From assembly GCF_013170805.1 (NCBI RefSeq), contig NZ_CP051294.1:300823-364822 (forward strand): a DNA stretch of 64,000 bases, in the 5' to 3' direction. Under the pieces are notes generated by a model, which saw only the letters and a program-made list of their open reading frames with translations, was not told the origin of the DNA and made no database searches. Below are positions 9,576 through 18,677 of the stretch, one piece after another. This stretch comes from Mesorhizobium sp. NZP2077. Lineage in GTDB: Bacteria; Pseudomonadota; Alphaproteobacteria; Rhizobiales; Rhizobiaceae. Position 1 is the first letter of the stretch. The number at the start of each line of letters is the position of its first letter. A program made the position numbers and the translations under genes.

Positions 9576-9833
9576 CGAGAATGGACGCTTCGCACGTTGG
9601 CAAGAAACGGACCGGACAGCGGCTGATCGAACCTACAGGCGGCGCGCCGCCGAGGACGGCCGCTCAGATATTCAACGTCCCTGTCGCGGCTGTTCTACGT
9701 CGCCAGACCAAAGCATCGTAGGTATTTGAAGGCTGGAGCAAAGGACTTAGCCTTTTCCCGGCCTCGTCCCATCGCCTCTACTGCGCACCTCGGCATATGT
9801 TTAGAAGGGTGCCAACACCGCAAAGCGGAAACC

Positions 9834-10847
9834 ATGAGATTCAGCCACAGATTGTCGATCGTCGATTCACATACTGCCGGTGAGCCAAGCCGGTTTGTTG
9901 TTTCAGGTTTCCCAACGATACCTGGCTCGACAATGGCCGAGCGGATGCGCAACCTGATCAACGATTACGACTGGATCCGCCGGGTGACCATGAATGAACC
10001 GCGGGGCCACCGCGACATGTTCGGCGGCGTGATCGTCCCCCCCGTCAACCCAACTTCGCATGCAGGTGTGGTCTATATGGACGGCGGCCAGTTTTACAAT
10101 ATGTGCGGGCATGCCTCGCTCGGGCTTTGCGGAATGCTCGTTGAGACCGGGCAGGTACCACGTACTGGCCGCACCACAGAAGTCCGGTTAGATACGCCTG
10201 CCGGGCTGGTGGTCGGATCGGTTACAAGCAGCGATGCGGGAGACGTGGAAGCGGTATCCCTTATTGACGTCGCGTCCTTTGCTTTTGCCCTGGATCAGTT
10301 TGTTGAGGTCCCTAACTACGGCCGAGTCCGCGTTGACTTTGGATATGGCGGGAATATTTTCGTAATCGCCGAGGCCGCAGACATGGGCTTCCAGTCCATC
10401 GACCCGGAACACACCACCGATCTGATCAAGGCCGGCGTGGCGTTGCGCCAAGCGGCAAGGCTGCAATACCGGTTCCAGCATCCCGAGCAGCCTCATATCG
10501 ACGGGATTGACCTTGCGATGTTGACCGCTCCGGCCTCAAGCAATGCCACGGACGCGCGCAACATCGTCATCCTCGGCCAGGCCCAGGCAGACCGATCGCC
10601 CTGCGGCACCGGCACGTGCGCGCGCATGGCCGTCGAGCATGCTAAGGGCCGGCTCAAGGTCCAAGAGCGCTTCAGGCACGAAAGCTCCATTCGGACATTT
10701 TTTGAAGCGCGCATACTGGAAACAACGAAGGTTGGACCCCTGCCTGCGGTAATACCGGAAATTAGTTGCCGACCTTTCCTTACCGGCTTTAGCGAGTTCG
10801 TCGTTGATCCAGAGGATCCATTGGGGAACGGCTTCGTGCTCGGATAA
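9834..10847 (+). CDS. Proline racemase family protein, Cys/Cys type (probable 4-hydroxyproline epimerase)
   Basis: A cofactor-independent racemase/epimerase of 337 residues. Both catalytic cysteines are present: Cys91 in 'NMCGHASLG' and Cys257 in 'DRSPCGTGT'. The Cys/Cys pair is that of proline racemases and 4-hydroxyproline 2-epimerases; with the flavoprotein, DapA-family and aldehyde dehydrogenase genes alongside, the epimerase role (L-trans-4-hydroxyproline to D-cis-4-hydroxyproline) is favoured. The start is the ATG at 9834, preceded by a purine-rich stretch and matching the family's N-terminus ('IVDSHTAGEPSR'); the open frame extends further up without family resemblance. It is divergent from the aldehyde dehydrogenase operon, with the AAAGTTAT element between them. 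Confidence 0.87.
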   Translation: MRFSHRLSIVDSHTAGEPSRFVVSGFPTIPGSTMAERMRNLINDYDWIRRVTMNEPRGHRDMFGGVIVPPVNPTSHAGVVYMDGGQFYNMCGHASLGLCGMLVETGQVPRTGRTTEVRLDTPAGLVVGSVTSSDAGDVEAVSLIDVASFAFALDQFVEVPNYGRVRVDFGYGGNIFVIAEAADMGFQSIDPEHTTDLIKAGVALRQAARLQYRFQHPEQPHIDGIDLAMLTAPASSNATDARNIVILGQAQADRSPCGTGTCARMAVEHAKGRLKVQERFRHESSIRTFFEARILETTKVGPLPAVIPEISCRPFLTGFSEFVVDPEDPLGNGFVLG

Positions 10848-11089
10848 TTCTGGTTGGGGTATCATGCTGCTCTAGCCAAGAAGGAACGCAACAAGGCGTT
10901 CCCACGAAGACCGGAGCTTGGCAGCTCATAACCCAGGGTCATCACCAACCGCAGCAATACTCATTTGAAGATTGCCAGTTGAGCGCGTTATCTGCCTGGA
11001 TATGAAGCACCTGCTTGGGTCCGCCAATTCCTGTCGACCGATGCCGAGCACCGCCACCTCCTATCCTTACCAGCCACTGAGGAGCACAT

Positions 11090-11272
11090 ATGCCTGTAAT
11101 TCACATTGAAACCTTTAAGTCGAGCGACGAGAAAAAGACGGAACTGGCCGGGGAAATCACCAAGCTGTTTTGTGACAAGATGAACCTGAAGCCAGAGCAG
11201 ATCCACGTAGTCTTCGACGAGTATGAGCCGAACAACTGGGCAACCGGCGGCAAACTCTGGTCGAAGATGTGA
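11090..11272 (+). CDS. 4-oxalocrotonate tautomerase family small enzyme
   Basis: A 60-residue protein beginning Met-Pro-Val-Ile-His-Ile. Removal of the initiator Met would expose the N-terminal proline that is the catalytic base of 4-oxalocrotonate tautomerases. The rest ('EKKTELAGEITKLFCDKMNL', then 'IHVVFDEYEPNNWATGGKL') matches the beta-alpha-beta fold and the conserved Asn-Trp region of the short subfamily that works as a hexamer. A GAGGAG Shine-Dalgarno lies 6 nt upstream. It lies 240 nt after the racemase-like gene and before the broken exporter gene. The substrate is likely an enol/keto acid formed in the neighbouring pathway, but none is indicated by the sequence. Confidence 0.85.
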   Translation: MPVIHIETFKSSDEKKTELAGEITKLFCDKMNLKPEQIHVVFDEYEPNNWATGGKLWSKM

Positions 11273-11387
11273 GCAACAGTCTGGAAGGTTGGCCCGCCTG
11301 GAATTTGAGGCATCGAAAGCCATTGTTGCCCGCACCCCCAGAAATGCCTGATACAACTCGAGATTGTCCGTGTCGCAAATCCTGCTG

Positions 11388-12110
11388 ATGTCCATCAACC
11401 AAGGCAGTGCATATGCGTTGAAGCCTCGGCGAAAAGGCTTTTGGACCCTTGTGGGCCTTATGTCGGTTCCGCTATGGGCTCTTTGGCCACTTATGGCGGT
11501 GATATCGGCTGACAGCATGCCCACGTTTCAATTCTCCGCCATCAACTATGCGGTGGCCGCGTCGACCTTGTTTGCTCTCTCCAGAAGGCGTGCATCCAAG
11601 GCACAGCTGATCAACCAGCAGCTAGTCCCTATCCTGATGGTGGCACTCGGCCTTTTGATCGGGAATGTCCTTTTCCTATACTCGCTCAAGTTTATTTCAC
11701 CCGCGCAATCAAATATCATTGTGTACCTCTGGCCAATCATCGTCATCTTGCTTGCCACAGGTTTAGGCCTCCTAACTTTTTCCCCAAGGCACCTGTTTTC
11801 TGTGCTCCTCGCGCTCGCCGGAGCCGTTTTGGTGATTGGTCCCGATCTCGCAGCCGGGTCTTGGATAGGGATCGCGCTGGCCTTCGGAAGCGGCTTCGCC
11901 TGGGCTGTCTTCTGCGTCTACAGGATATGGCAGGGTCCTGATGCCCCGGACGCCCTGATTGCTGGCCTGACCGTTTCGTCAATTATCGCTTTAATTGTTC
12001 ATTTCATGGTAGAGAGCACCACGCTGCCAACACCCATGGCGCTTTTTGGGGTGGTCTTCACAGGGATATTTCCGCTCGCTGTCGGCAACTGTGTTTCGGC
12101 GTGGAATAAG
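11388..12110 (+). pseudogene. EamA/DMT-family transporter, 3' end removed by ISL3 insertion
   Basis: The first ~240 residues of a drug/metabolite-transporter superfamily exporter. At least seven hydrophobic segments are visible, including 'PILMVALGLLIGNVLFLYSL', 'IIVYLWPIIVILLATGLGLL' and 'LIVHFMVE'; the wording around 'SPAQSNIIVYLWP' resembles YddG-like aromatic amino acid exporters. The family normally has ten segments in about 290 residues, so the last ones are missing: the frame runs into the ISL3 end at 12111 and stops inside it. The start is uncertain (ATG 11388, TTG 11364 or ATG 11460). The lost 3' portion is not found beyond the insertion sequences, so a deletion accompanied or followed the insertion. 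Confidence 0.75.
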
Positions 12111-13765
12111 GGCTCTGACGCACTTTTGGTGGTGATGGAGCCTACCCAGCGCCGATGACGCGCGCCTGGAGTAGGTCGAGTTTTCCTCGGCCGTACATTT
12201 GGCGTTTCACGAGCTTGAGTTTGGTGATCTGCCCCTCGGTTTGGCCATTGGACCAGGGAGATGTGATCGCCGCGCTCACAGCCGCTCGGTCCTTGACGAT
12301 GCCGTTGGCGAAGGGGGCAACAAGGCCCGATCGAGCTTGCTCCAGCCATGGCTCAAGATCGACGAGAGACTTCTTGCGGATCATGGCCTGGAAGGCGGCG
12401 ATGATTCCTCGGGCATCGACCAGCTGGGGCACACCGCCCTCAATCGCGGCGACAAGGACGGTTTCGGACTTGGAGAGGTTGTCGCGACCGACGGTCATCA
12501 GCCGCGCTATGGTCCGCGCCGAGGGCGCCCGGCTCAAGGCGCCACCATCGACCTTTTCCGCCTTCCGACGGCGCGTAGCCCACTCGGTGACAACCCGAAG
12601 ACTACCACGGAACCCTTGGCCTTTGAGCCGTCGCCATAGCTCGGCGCCGTTCCGCCGTCCGGCCGACCACTGGGCGTCGAGCCATGGCAGGTGCAGTTCG
12701 AGCGAGTTCTCGCGGACGCGGAAGATATCCGAGCGTTGACCGCGCATGACGCGACGGACAAGGCCGCGGCTGTACCCGGTCCGGCGAACGATCTCCTTGA
12801 TCGTCACCCCGGTCTTGGCCAGGCCGAGAATGGCGGCGTTGGTGTCTTCCCGGCGAAGATATCCCTCATATTGGATCCGCTCGGCGGCAGTGAGCAGGTC
12901 GGGATTGATCGTGACTGCGCCGATCGCGGACCGAATCTGGCGCATGGATTTGCGCACGGCGTCGAGGAAGGCGCGGCTGGCGTTCTCCATCAAGTGCCAA
13001 CGGTCGGCCACCTGGATCGCCTTCGGCAGAGCCTTGGCTGCAGCCATTGCGTAGCCACCGCCACGGTCGCGGGCGACGATGCCGATCTGAGGCTGGTCAG
13101 AGAGCCAGGCCTGAGCCGTCGCTGGTTCCCGGTCAGGCAGCAATGCGATGGTCTTGCGCCGCTCCAGATCGCAGATGAGGGTTCCATAGCGCTGGTTGCG
13201 TCGCCACGCCCAGTCGTCGATCCCGATCACGGCTGGCGGAACGAAGCGCGGGCTGCCGCGCCGCCGCACGACGCGCAGCAGGGTGTCGTTGCTCACTGGC
13301 AGCATCAGTCTCCGGGCGAAGCCCGCTGCCGGGCGCCCGCCCAGAACAAGCCCAAGATGATGAACGATATCGTCGAGGCGAGCGGTTCGCCGCGCCCATG
13401 GCGCCAGGACGCCCTCGTCAAAGCGCTCGGCGAAGATTCGCCGGCCGCACAGAACCGCGTCGCAGTGGAACCGGCGCACCAGGACGACCAGCCGAACAGG
13501 CTTTCCAGCCAACGGCAGATCCGCCAAGCGCCGCTGATACCGGCTGTGGATCCGCTCCGATCTCGTTCCGCAGCCCGGACAGGCACTCGCCATGCTCAAA
13601 GGTCGGATCGTGATGAGCGTCGCGTCGACCGCACTGGCGGCATCTTCAACAACAAAGCCGCGAGGGACGAGAGTCGATGGTCGGAGGGCCTGGCCCATGG
13701 CATTGATTCCTTTTGTGAAACCAGTGCCAGCCGACGTCACAATGTCATCAAAACTGAGTCAGAGC
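12111..13765 (-). mobile_element. ISL3-family insertion sequence, copy 1
   Basis: A 1655-bp element. Left end is GGCTCTGACGCACTTTTG and right end, read inward, GCTCTGACTCAGTTTTG: imperfect terminal inverted repeats. One transposase gene fills it. The flanking octamers (GGAATAAG on the left, CCCTTTTG on the right) do not match, so this copy lacks a target duplication. That points to a rearrangement, such as deletion or recombination with the second copy 32 bp away, that also removed the end of the exporter gene. Confidence 0.88.
12142..13698 (-). CDS. tnpA: ISL3 family transposase, copy 1
   Basis: The DDE transposase of the element, about 518 residues. Visible are the N-terminal zinc-finger pattern of ISL3 proteins ('CPGCGTRSERIHSRY'), the catalytic region ('IGIDDWAWRRNQRYG', then 'ARDRGGGYAMAA' and 'ADRWHLMENASRA') and a helix-turn-helix region ('VTIKEIVRRTGYSRGLVRRV'). 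I place the start at the ATG at 13698 because AAAGGA lies 9 nt upstream; the frame is open to 13740. The predicted protein is identical to that at 13829-15385. Long open frames on the opposite strand here are shadows of its GC-rich codons. Confidence 0.92.
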   Translation of the reverse strand: MGQALRPSTLVPRGFVVEDAASAVDATLITIRPLSMASACPGCGTRSERIHSRYQRRLADLPLAGKPVRLVVLVRRFHCDAVLCGRRIFAERFDEGVLAPWARRTARLDDIVHHLGLVLGGRPAAGFARRLMLPVSNDTLLRVVRRRGSPRFVPPAVIGIDDWAWRRNQRYGTLICDLERRKTIALLPDREPATAQAWLSDQPQIGIVARDRGGGYAMAAAKALPKAIQVADRWHLMENASRAFLDAVRKSMRQIRSAIGAVTINPDLLTAAERIQYEGYLRREDTNAAILGLAKTGVTIKEIVRRTGYSRGLVRRVMRGQRSDIFRVRENSLELHLPWLDAQWSAGRRNGAELWRRLKGQGFRGSLRVVTEWATRRRKAEKVDGGALSRAPSARTIARLMTVGRDNLSKSETVLVAAIEGGVPQLVDARGIIAAFQAMIRKKSLVDLEPWLEQARSGLVAPFANGIVKDRAAVSAAITSPWSNGQTEGQITKLKLVKRQMYGRGKLDLLQARVIGAG

Positions 13766-13797
13766 CCCTTTTGCGAGCCGATCCAGGGTCCCAATTG

Positions 13798-15452
13798 GGC
13801 TCTGACGCACTTTTGGTGGTGATGGAGCCTACCCAGCGCCGATGACGCGCGCCTGGAGTAGGTCGAGTTTTCCTCGGCCGTACATTTGGCGTTTCACGAG
13901 CTTGAGTTTGGTGATCTGCCCCTCGGTTTGGCCATTGGACCAGGGAGATGTGATCGCCGCGCTCACAGCCGCTCGGTCCTTGACGATGCCGTTGGCGAAG
14001 GGGGCAACAAGGCCCGATCGAGCTTGCTCCAGCCATGGCTCAAGATCGACGAGAGACTTCTTGCGGATCATGGCCTGGAAGGCGGCGATGATTCCTCGGG
14101 CATCGACCAGCTGGGGCACACCGCCCTCAATCGCGGCGACAAGGACGGTTTCGGACTTGGAGAGGTTGTCGCGACCGACGGTCATCAGCCGCGCTATGGT
14201 CCGCGCCGAGGGCGCCCGGCTCAAGGCGCCACCATCGACCTTTTCCGCCTTCCGACGGCGCGTAGCCCACTCGGTGACAACCCGAAGACTACCACGGAAC
14301 CCTTGGCCTTTGAGCCGTCGCCATAGCTCGGCGCCGTTCCGCCGTCCGGCCGACCACTGGGCGTCGAGCCATGGCAGGTGCAGTTCGAGCGAGTTCTCGC
14401 GGACGCGGAAGATATCCGAGCGTTGACCGCGCATGACGCGACGGACAAGGCCGCGGCTGTACCCGGTCCGGCGAACGATCTCCTTGATCGTCACCCCGGT
14501 CTTGGCCAGGCCGAGAATGGCGGCGTTGGTGTCTTCCCGGCGAAGATATCCCTCATATTGGATCCGCTCGGCGGCAGTGAGCAGGTCGGGATTGATCGTG
14601 ACTGCGCCGATCGCGGACCGAATCTGGCGCATGGATTTGCGCACGGCGTCGAGGAAGGCGCGGCTGGCGTTCTCCATCAAGTGCCAACGGTCGGCCACCT
14701 GGATCGCCTTCGGCAGAGCCTTGGCTGCAGCCATTGCGTAGCCACCGCCACGGTCGCGGGCGACGATGCCGATCTGAGGCTGGTCAGAGAGCCAGGCCTG
14801 AGCCGTCGCTGGTTCCCGGTCAGGCAGCAATGCGATGGTCTTGCGCCGCTCCAGATCGCAGATGAGGGTTCCATAGCGCTGGTTGCGTCGCCACGCCCAG
14901 TCGTCGATCCCGATCACGGCTGGCGGAACGAAGCGCGGGCTGCCGCGCCGCCGCACGACGCGCAGCAGGGTGTCGTTGCTCACTGGCAGCATCAGTCTCC
15001 GGGCGAAGCCCGCTGCCGGGCGCCCGCCCAGAACAAGCCCAAGATGATGAACGATATCGTCGAGGCGAGCGGTTCGCCGCGCCCATGGCGCCAGGACGCC
15101 CTCGTCAAAGCGCTCGGCGAAGATTCGCCGGCCGCACAGAACCGCGTCGCAGTGGAACCGGCGCACCAGGACGACCAGCCGAACAGGCTTTCCAGCCAAC
15201 GGCAGATCCGCCAAGCGCCGCTGATACCGGCTGTGGATCCGCTCCGATCTCGTTCCGCAGCCCGGACAGGCACTCGCCATGCTCAAAGGTCGGATCGTGA
15301 TGAGCGTCGCGTCGACCGCACTGGCGGCATCTTCAACAACAAAGCCGCGAGGGACGAGAGTCGATGGTCGGAGGGCCTGGCCCATGGCATTGATTCCTTT
15401 TGTGAAACCAGTGCCAGCCGACGTCACAATGTCATCAAAACTGAGTCAGAGC
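13798..15452 (-). mobile_element. ISL3-family insertion sequence, copy 2, inside an ISKra4 remnant
   Basis: A second 1655-bp copy in the same orientation, 32 bp to the right of copy 1. It is bounded by an 8-bp target duplication, CCCAATTG, at 13790-13797 and 15453-15460, the size known for ISL3. Removing the element rejoins 13766-13797 with 15461 onward, so its target was the end of the ISKra4 transposase relic, and copy 2 transposed after that relic was already adjacent to copy 1. Confidence 0.9.
13829..15385 (-). CDS. tnpA: ISL3 family transposase, copy 2
   Basis: Same protein as the copy at 12142-13698, with zinc-finger, DDE-type catalytic blocks and helix-turn-helix in the same places and no difference visible in the translation. 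The gene appears intact and, with matching inverted repeats and a target duplication, this copy is the better candidate for recent activity. Start at the ATG at 15385 with AAAGGA upstream. Confidence 0.92.
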   Translation of the reverse strand: MGQALRPSTLVPRGFVVEDAASAVDATLITIRPLSMASACPGCGTRSERIHSRYQRRLADLPLAGKPVRLVVLVRRFHCDAVLCGRRIFAERFDEGVLAPWARRTARLDDIVHHLGLVLGGRPAAGFARRLMLPVSNDTLLRVVRRRGSPRFVPPAVIGIDDWAWRRNQRYGTLICDLERRKTIALLPDREPATAQAWLSDQPQIGIVARDRGGGYAMAAAKALPKAIQVADRWHLMENASRAFLDAVRKSMRQIRSAIGAVTINPDLLTAAERIQYEGYLRREDTNAAILGLAKTGVTIKEIVRRTGYSRGLVRRVMRGQRSDIFRVRENSLELHLPWLDAQWSAGRRNGAELWRRLKGQGFRGSLRVVTEWATRRRKAEKVDGGALSRAPSARTIARLMTVGRDNLSKSETVLVAAIEGGVPQLVDARGIIAAFQAMIRKKSLVDLEPWLEQARSGLVAPFANGIVKDRAAVSAAITSPWSNGQTEGQITKLKLVKRQMYGRGKLDLLQARVIGAG

Positions 15453-16725
15453 CCCAATTGCGGGCCGATTGACACTCGGCCAAAGCGGAGGCAACGCGAA
15501 GCCCAGCCCGATAGCGCTTTCCATAGTTGACGATCGCGCCGCGATTTGAATGAACATAGGTCAGGAGCTGCGAGGCGAGGCTATAAAGCCGTGCGATTGA
15601 GAACTCGCCGGCGCTTTGCGAGTCTTTCAGTCTCGCCAGGAGTGGCTGCAGGCCGCGGATCGCGCCATCGACTCGCCCGTGCCAGAGACGCCACTTCACG
15701 GATCTGATGTCCCTGTCGATGGTTGGAAGCACTTCAAAAGGGTCGGACTGGGATCGCACGATGTGATCGGCGATCTGCTGCATGGGCTGGATCTTCATGG
15801 CAATGTGGAACCAGTCGATGATGTGGGCTGTCGGCTTGAGCATGGCGCGGGGCAGCCGCTTCAGGATTTCGGCGCCGTCCGAGATCACGGTGACGTTGCC
15901 AAAGTCGCAATATCCTTCTTGCTGAAGTGCGTGGAGGGCTCGATCCCGGATTGCAGCCTGGTCGGTGTTGCTGGTCACGAAGTAGCGGCCACCGACATCA
16001 CCCCGACCGCCGCGGCCGCATCGAGCTACAACGAGTTCGAAGTTTCGCGCGGAATTGGGATCGGCGCTGCGAACATGTGCCGTATCGATGCTGATGACGA
16101 ACTCTTTGCGTCGGCCGCCGGGAAGCTGCATTTCAAGCTGGCTTCGATCGTCCCTTTGAGCTCGCGCGCGCCTTTCTTCCTTCGCGTTCTGTTCATCGAG
16201 CCGTTCACCGACCCTGATGGTCCGCTTGCGCACGGTCGCGTACGTCTCGGTGGGTTCAATCGGCAGAAATTCGCCAAGCACCTTTGCTGCCTGCCGATAC
16301 GGCATCATGCTTCCCAATCGCGCCGTCAGTTCAAACAGTTCAGGCGTGGCTCGATCAGGGCAGATCTCGTTGAGTGGTGCGAAGGCAGCGACCATGCCAG
16401 GATGGCAATCCCGGCAGAGCATCCACCGGGGATTGCGGACCTCCACCGTGCCGAAGACAGTTCTGATTTTGCGCGTCGTATAGCCCTTGACCGGCCGGAA
16501 CGTGTGGCAATCAGGGCAGACGCGGCGAAAGAGCGAGTAGGTCTCCGCCTCGTGGCTGACGACCGCGATCTGCAGGGCCGCCATGATTTTCTTTCCATCG
16601 GCGATCGACAAGCCGATATCGCCGTCGGACAAGCCCTTCCAGCTCTTGTCGATGCGGACCTCCTTCCGGCAGGTGTCGCCAAATTCGTTCCTGCCCTCGA
16701 TCGTGATCGTCCATTCCACCGCCAT
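15453..16725 (-). pseudogene. tnpA: ISKra4 family transposase, C-terminus missing
   Basis: About 420 residues of an ISKra4-type transposase reading from the ATG at 16725 ('MAVEWTITIEGRNEFG'). It includes the Cys-rich region ('CPDCHTFRPVKGY', 'CRDCHPG'), the first catalytic Asp block ('VISIDTAHVRS'), 'VISDGAE' and 'IIDWFHIAMKIQPM'. After 'YRAGLRVASALAE' the usual ending of this family ('KKQQMRW', then 'GAHLLLQ', present in the copy at 31697) is absent; the frame instead runs into the ISL3 copy. The 32 bp at 13766-13797 is the detached continuation. The gene is therefore broken twice and non-functional. Confidence 0.82.
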
Positions 16726-16839
16726 CGTTGCTTCTCCGAACAAAGCGACGGTGATGACCTGCTCGGGCCTAACAATCCGTGCTCAACCCCAGAAAAATTA
16801 CCGGTCTCATCCGAAGCGGCCAAAATACCCCATCTCCGC

Positions 16840-17160
16840 CGAACGCATTCCCGACAGGCGCGGCTTCAAGTTCACCGCCGAAAACGTCGTCATGCTGCTG
16901 CGGGCACAAGCTCAGACTTGATGTTCCCGAGACGTTCCTGATCTTGGCCAAAATCGCAGCTTCGGGCCGATTGGGCCAAATACGCCTGCCGGACCTGCGC
17001 GACGGTGCTGCAGGCGCCAGCTCCGGAGCGGCCGACGCCGGCGGCCTGGCGACGCCGGCGCAGGTGCTGGTCAGCAAATATTGCGACCAAACACCGCTCT
17101 ATCGGCAGTCGCAGATCTTTGCCCGCCATGGCCTCGATCTTCCGCGCCGACTGGGTTGGC
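16840..17160 (+). pseudogene. IS66 family TnpC transposase remnant with frameshifts
   Basis: Fragments of the IS66 transposase zinc-ribbon and following region, spread over different frames: 'CCGHKLRLDV' near 16895, then 'YACRTCATVLQAPAPERP' near 16970-17025, then 'LATPAQVLVSKYCDQTPLYR' and 'QSQIFARHGLDL' near 17045-17140. These match the order in intact TnpC proteins but need at least two frame changes and lack both ends. It is dead debris between the ISKra4 relic and the MocR gene. Confidence 0.7.
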
Positions 17161-17255
17161 GACTACTTTCTTGTGAGCCGCCGTCAAGACTTTTGCAGGT
17201 GTCAGTCGCATACGACCTTTGCTGCTACACAGGCCTTCAAGATGGTCAAGTTTCG

Positions 17256-18644
17256 CTAGGCTACCGAAGCAACGTTCACTGGATGTCGCTTCAAAATGTC
17301 GCGGAGGACCCGAAGAACACTGTGTAGTTCGCTAGGATTTTTCGGAGCACCCAAACATATGCGGACCGCACCTGGCTCAGCTTCTCTCACGGCCGAAGCG
17401 ATCGGGGGCGTTACAAGGATCCCACGAGCCCGCGCAGCGGACACAAATTGATCTGAGGACCACTCGCGGGGCAAAGGCAACCAGCCATAAAACGCTGGAC
17501 TCGGAATCCTCGCAACGTCAGGGAAGGCTTCCAGCAGAAGGCGGTAGCGCTCCAAAGCATCTCGTCGCCGCTCCAGCAACAGTTCATCGAACTTCCCGCT
17601 GGCAATCAGGCGCACGACGGCTTCGCCCAACATTGGAGCGACAAACCAAGCAGAAGCATGCAAAAGAAGCTCGATTTGCGCCACATAGGATGCGGGGACC
17701 GTCAAAGTTCCAAGCCGGAAACCGGGAGCGATGCATTTAGAATATGACGTGATGTAGAAGGTTCGGGTTGGAGCCAGGGATGCAAGCGGGAGCGGGCGTT
17801 CAGGGAAGAAAAAGCCATAGACATCATCCTCAATCAAAGCCAGATCGAACTCGTCTGCCAACTCGGCGATCTGATGTCGCCGGGCAGCCGTCATTGTCCG
17901 GGCGGTGGGACTGTGCAACGTTGGCATGCAGTAAAGCACCCTTGCCTTTGTCTTCTGGCAGGCCTCTTTCAGAGAGTTCGGAACCATACCCTCTTCGTCC
18001 ATCTCAACTGGAACTAAAGTCAGGTTGCTGGCCGCCGCAACTGCTTTGAAACCAGAGTAGGTTAGGTCGTCGACCAGAACGCTATCGCCGGGCTTGGCGA
18101 CCAAGCGCAACGTCATATCGATGGCGTGCTGGGCTCCATTACACAAAAACAACCGCGATGGTTCGATATTGTAGGAGTCGTCGGATAGTGAGGCGGCGAT
18201 GATCTCGCGGTGCCTCCATATGCCCGCGTGCGGGTGGTAGCGGAGCAGGGGAGCAAGATCATCTTCGCGGATCACGTCGCCTAGGAGTGCCGATAGGATC
18301 TTCGTTTCCTTACCATCCGCGGGCATATTCAATGCTAAATTCACTGGCTCGTGTCTTGCCACAGTTTCCGATCGGATACCTGCGCGCTTGCGCACGAATG
18401 TGCCCTGTCCGACGTGACCGCTCACGACACCGCGCTGTTCGGCCTCCTGGTAAGCCTTGCTGACCGTACCAACGGAAAGACCAAGTTCTCGTGCCAGGTC
18501 ACGATGAGCTGGCAAACGGTCGCCTTCCGACAGCAAACCGTCTGCGATGTCCTCTTCTAAAGCATTAACTAGTGCAAGATAGCGCGGGCCCTCAGCGCTT
18601 AGCAGCCGCGGCCGCCAGCCTGATAACGTCTCGTCCAAGGTCAT
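17256..18644 (-). CDS. MocR/GabR-type regulator (GntR winged helix fused to aminotransferase fold)
   Basis: A PLP-dependent transcriptional regulator of 462 residues. The GntR-type winged helix is at about residues 20-85 ('LPAHRDLARELGLSVGTVSK', then 'GHVGQGTFV'). A fold-type I aminotransferase domain follows, with the PLP-binding lysine in 'SYSKCIAPGFRLG' (Lys303) and the Asp/Tyr block 'LIEDDVYGFF'. Such regulators sense amines or amino acids through PLP and bind direct repeats. I use the ATG at 18644 (AGAGG 8 nt upstream) rather than 18674. It is the last gene of the leftward cluster and the obvious candidate for binding the AATGATATA repeats at 21512-21540 and 31227-31255. That link is inference. 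Confidence 0.9.
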   Translation of the reverse strand: MTLDETLSGWRPRLLSAEGPRYLALVNALEEDIADGLLSEGDRLPAHRDLARELGLSVGTVSKAYQEAEQRGVVSGHVGQGTFVRKRAGIRSETVARHEPVNLALNMPADGKETKILSALLGDVIREDDLAPLLRYHPHAGIWRHREIIAASLSDDSYNIEPSRLFLCNGAQHAIDMTLRLVAKPGDSVLVDDLTYSGFKAVAAASNLTLVPVEMDEEGMVPNSLKEACQKTKARVLYCMPTLHSPTARTMTAARRHQIAELADEFDLALIEDDVYGFFFPERPLPLASLAPTRTFYITSYSKCIAPGFRLGTLTVPASYVAQIELLLHASAWFVAPMLGEAVVRLIASGKFDELLLERRRDALERYRLLLEAFPDVARIPSPAFYGWLPLPREWSSDQFVSAARARGILVTPPIASAVREAEPGAVRICLGAPKNPSELHSVLRVLRDILKRHPVNVASVA

Positions 18645-18677
18645 GTCCCGCGCCTCTTTTGCTATTTGTCTCATCCC

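Noticed and set aside
12691..13845. Long plus-strand open frames opposite both ISL3 transposases
   Set aside because: They are identical shadows of the two transposase genes, with no domain and biased composition caused by GC-rich codons.
15616..16941. 441-codon plus-strand open frame opposite the ISKra4 relic
   Set aside because: Antisense shadow of the transposase; no recognisable protein sequence.
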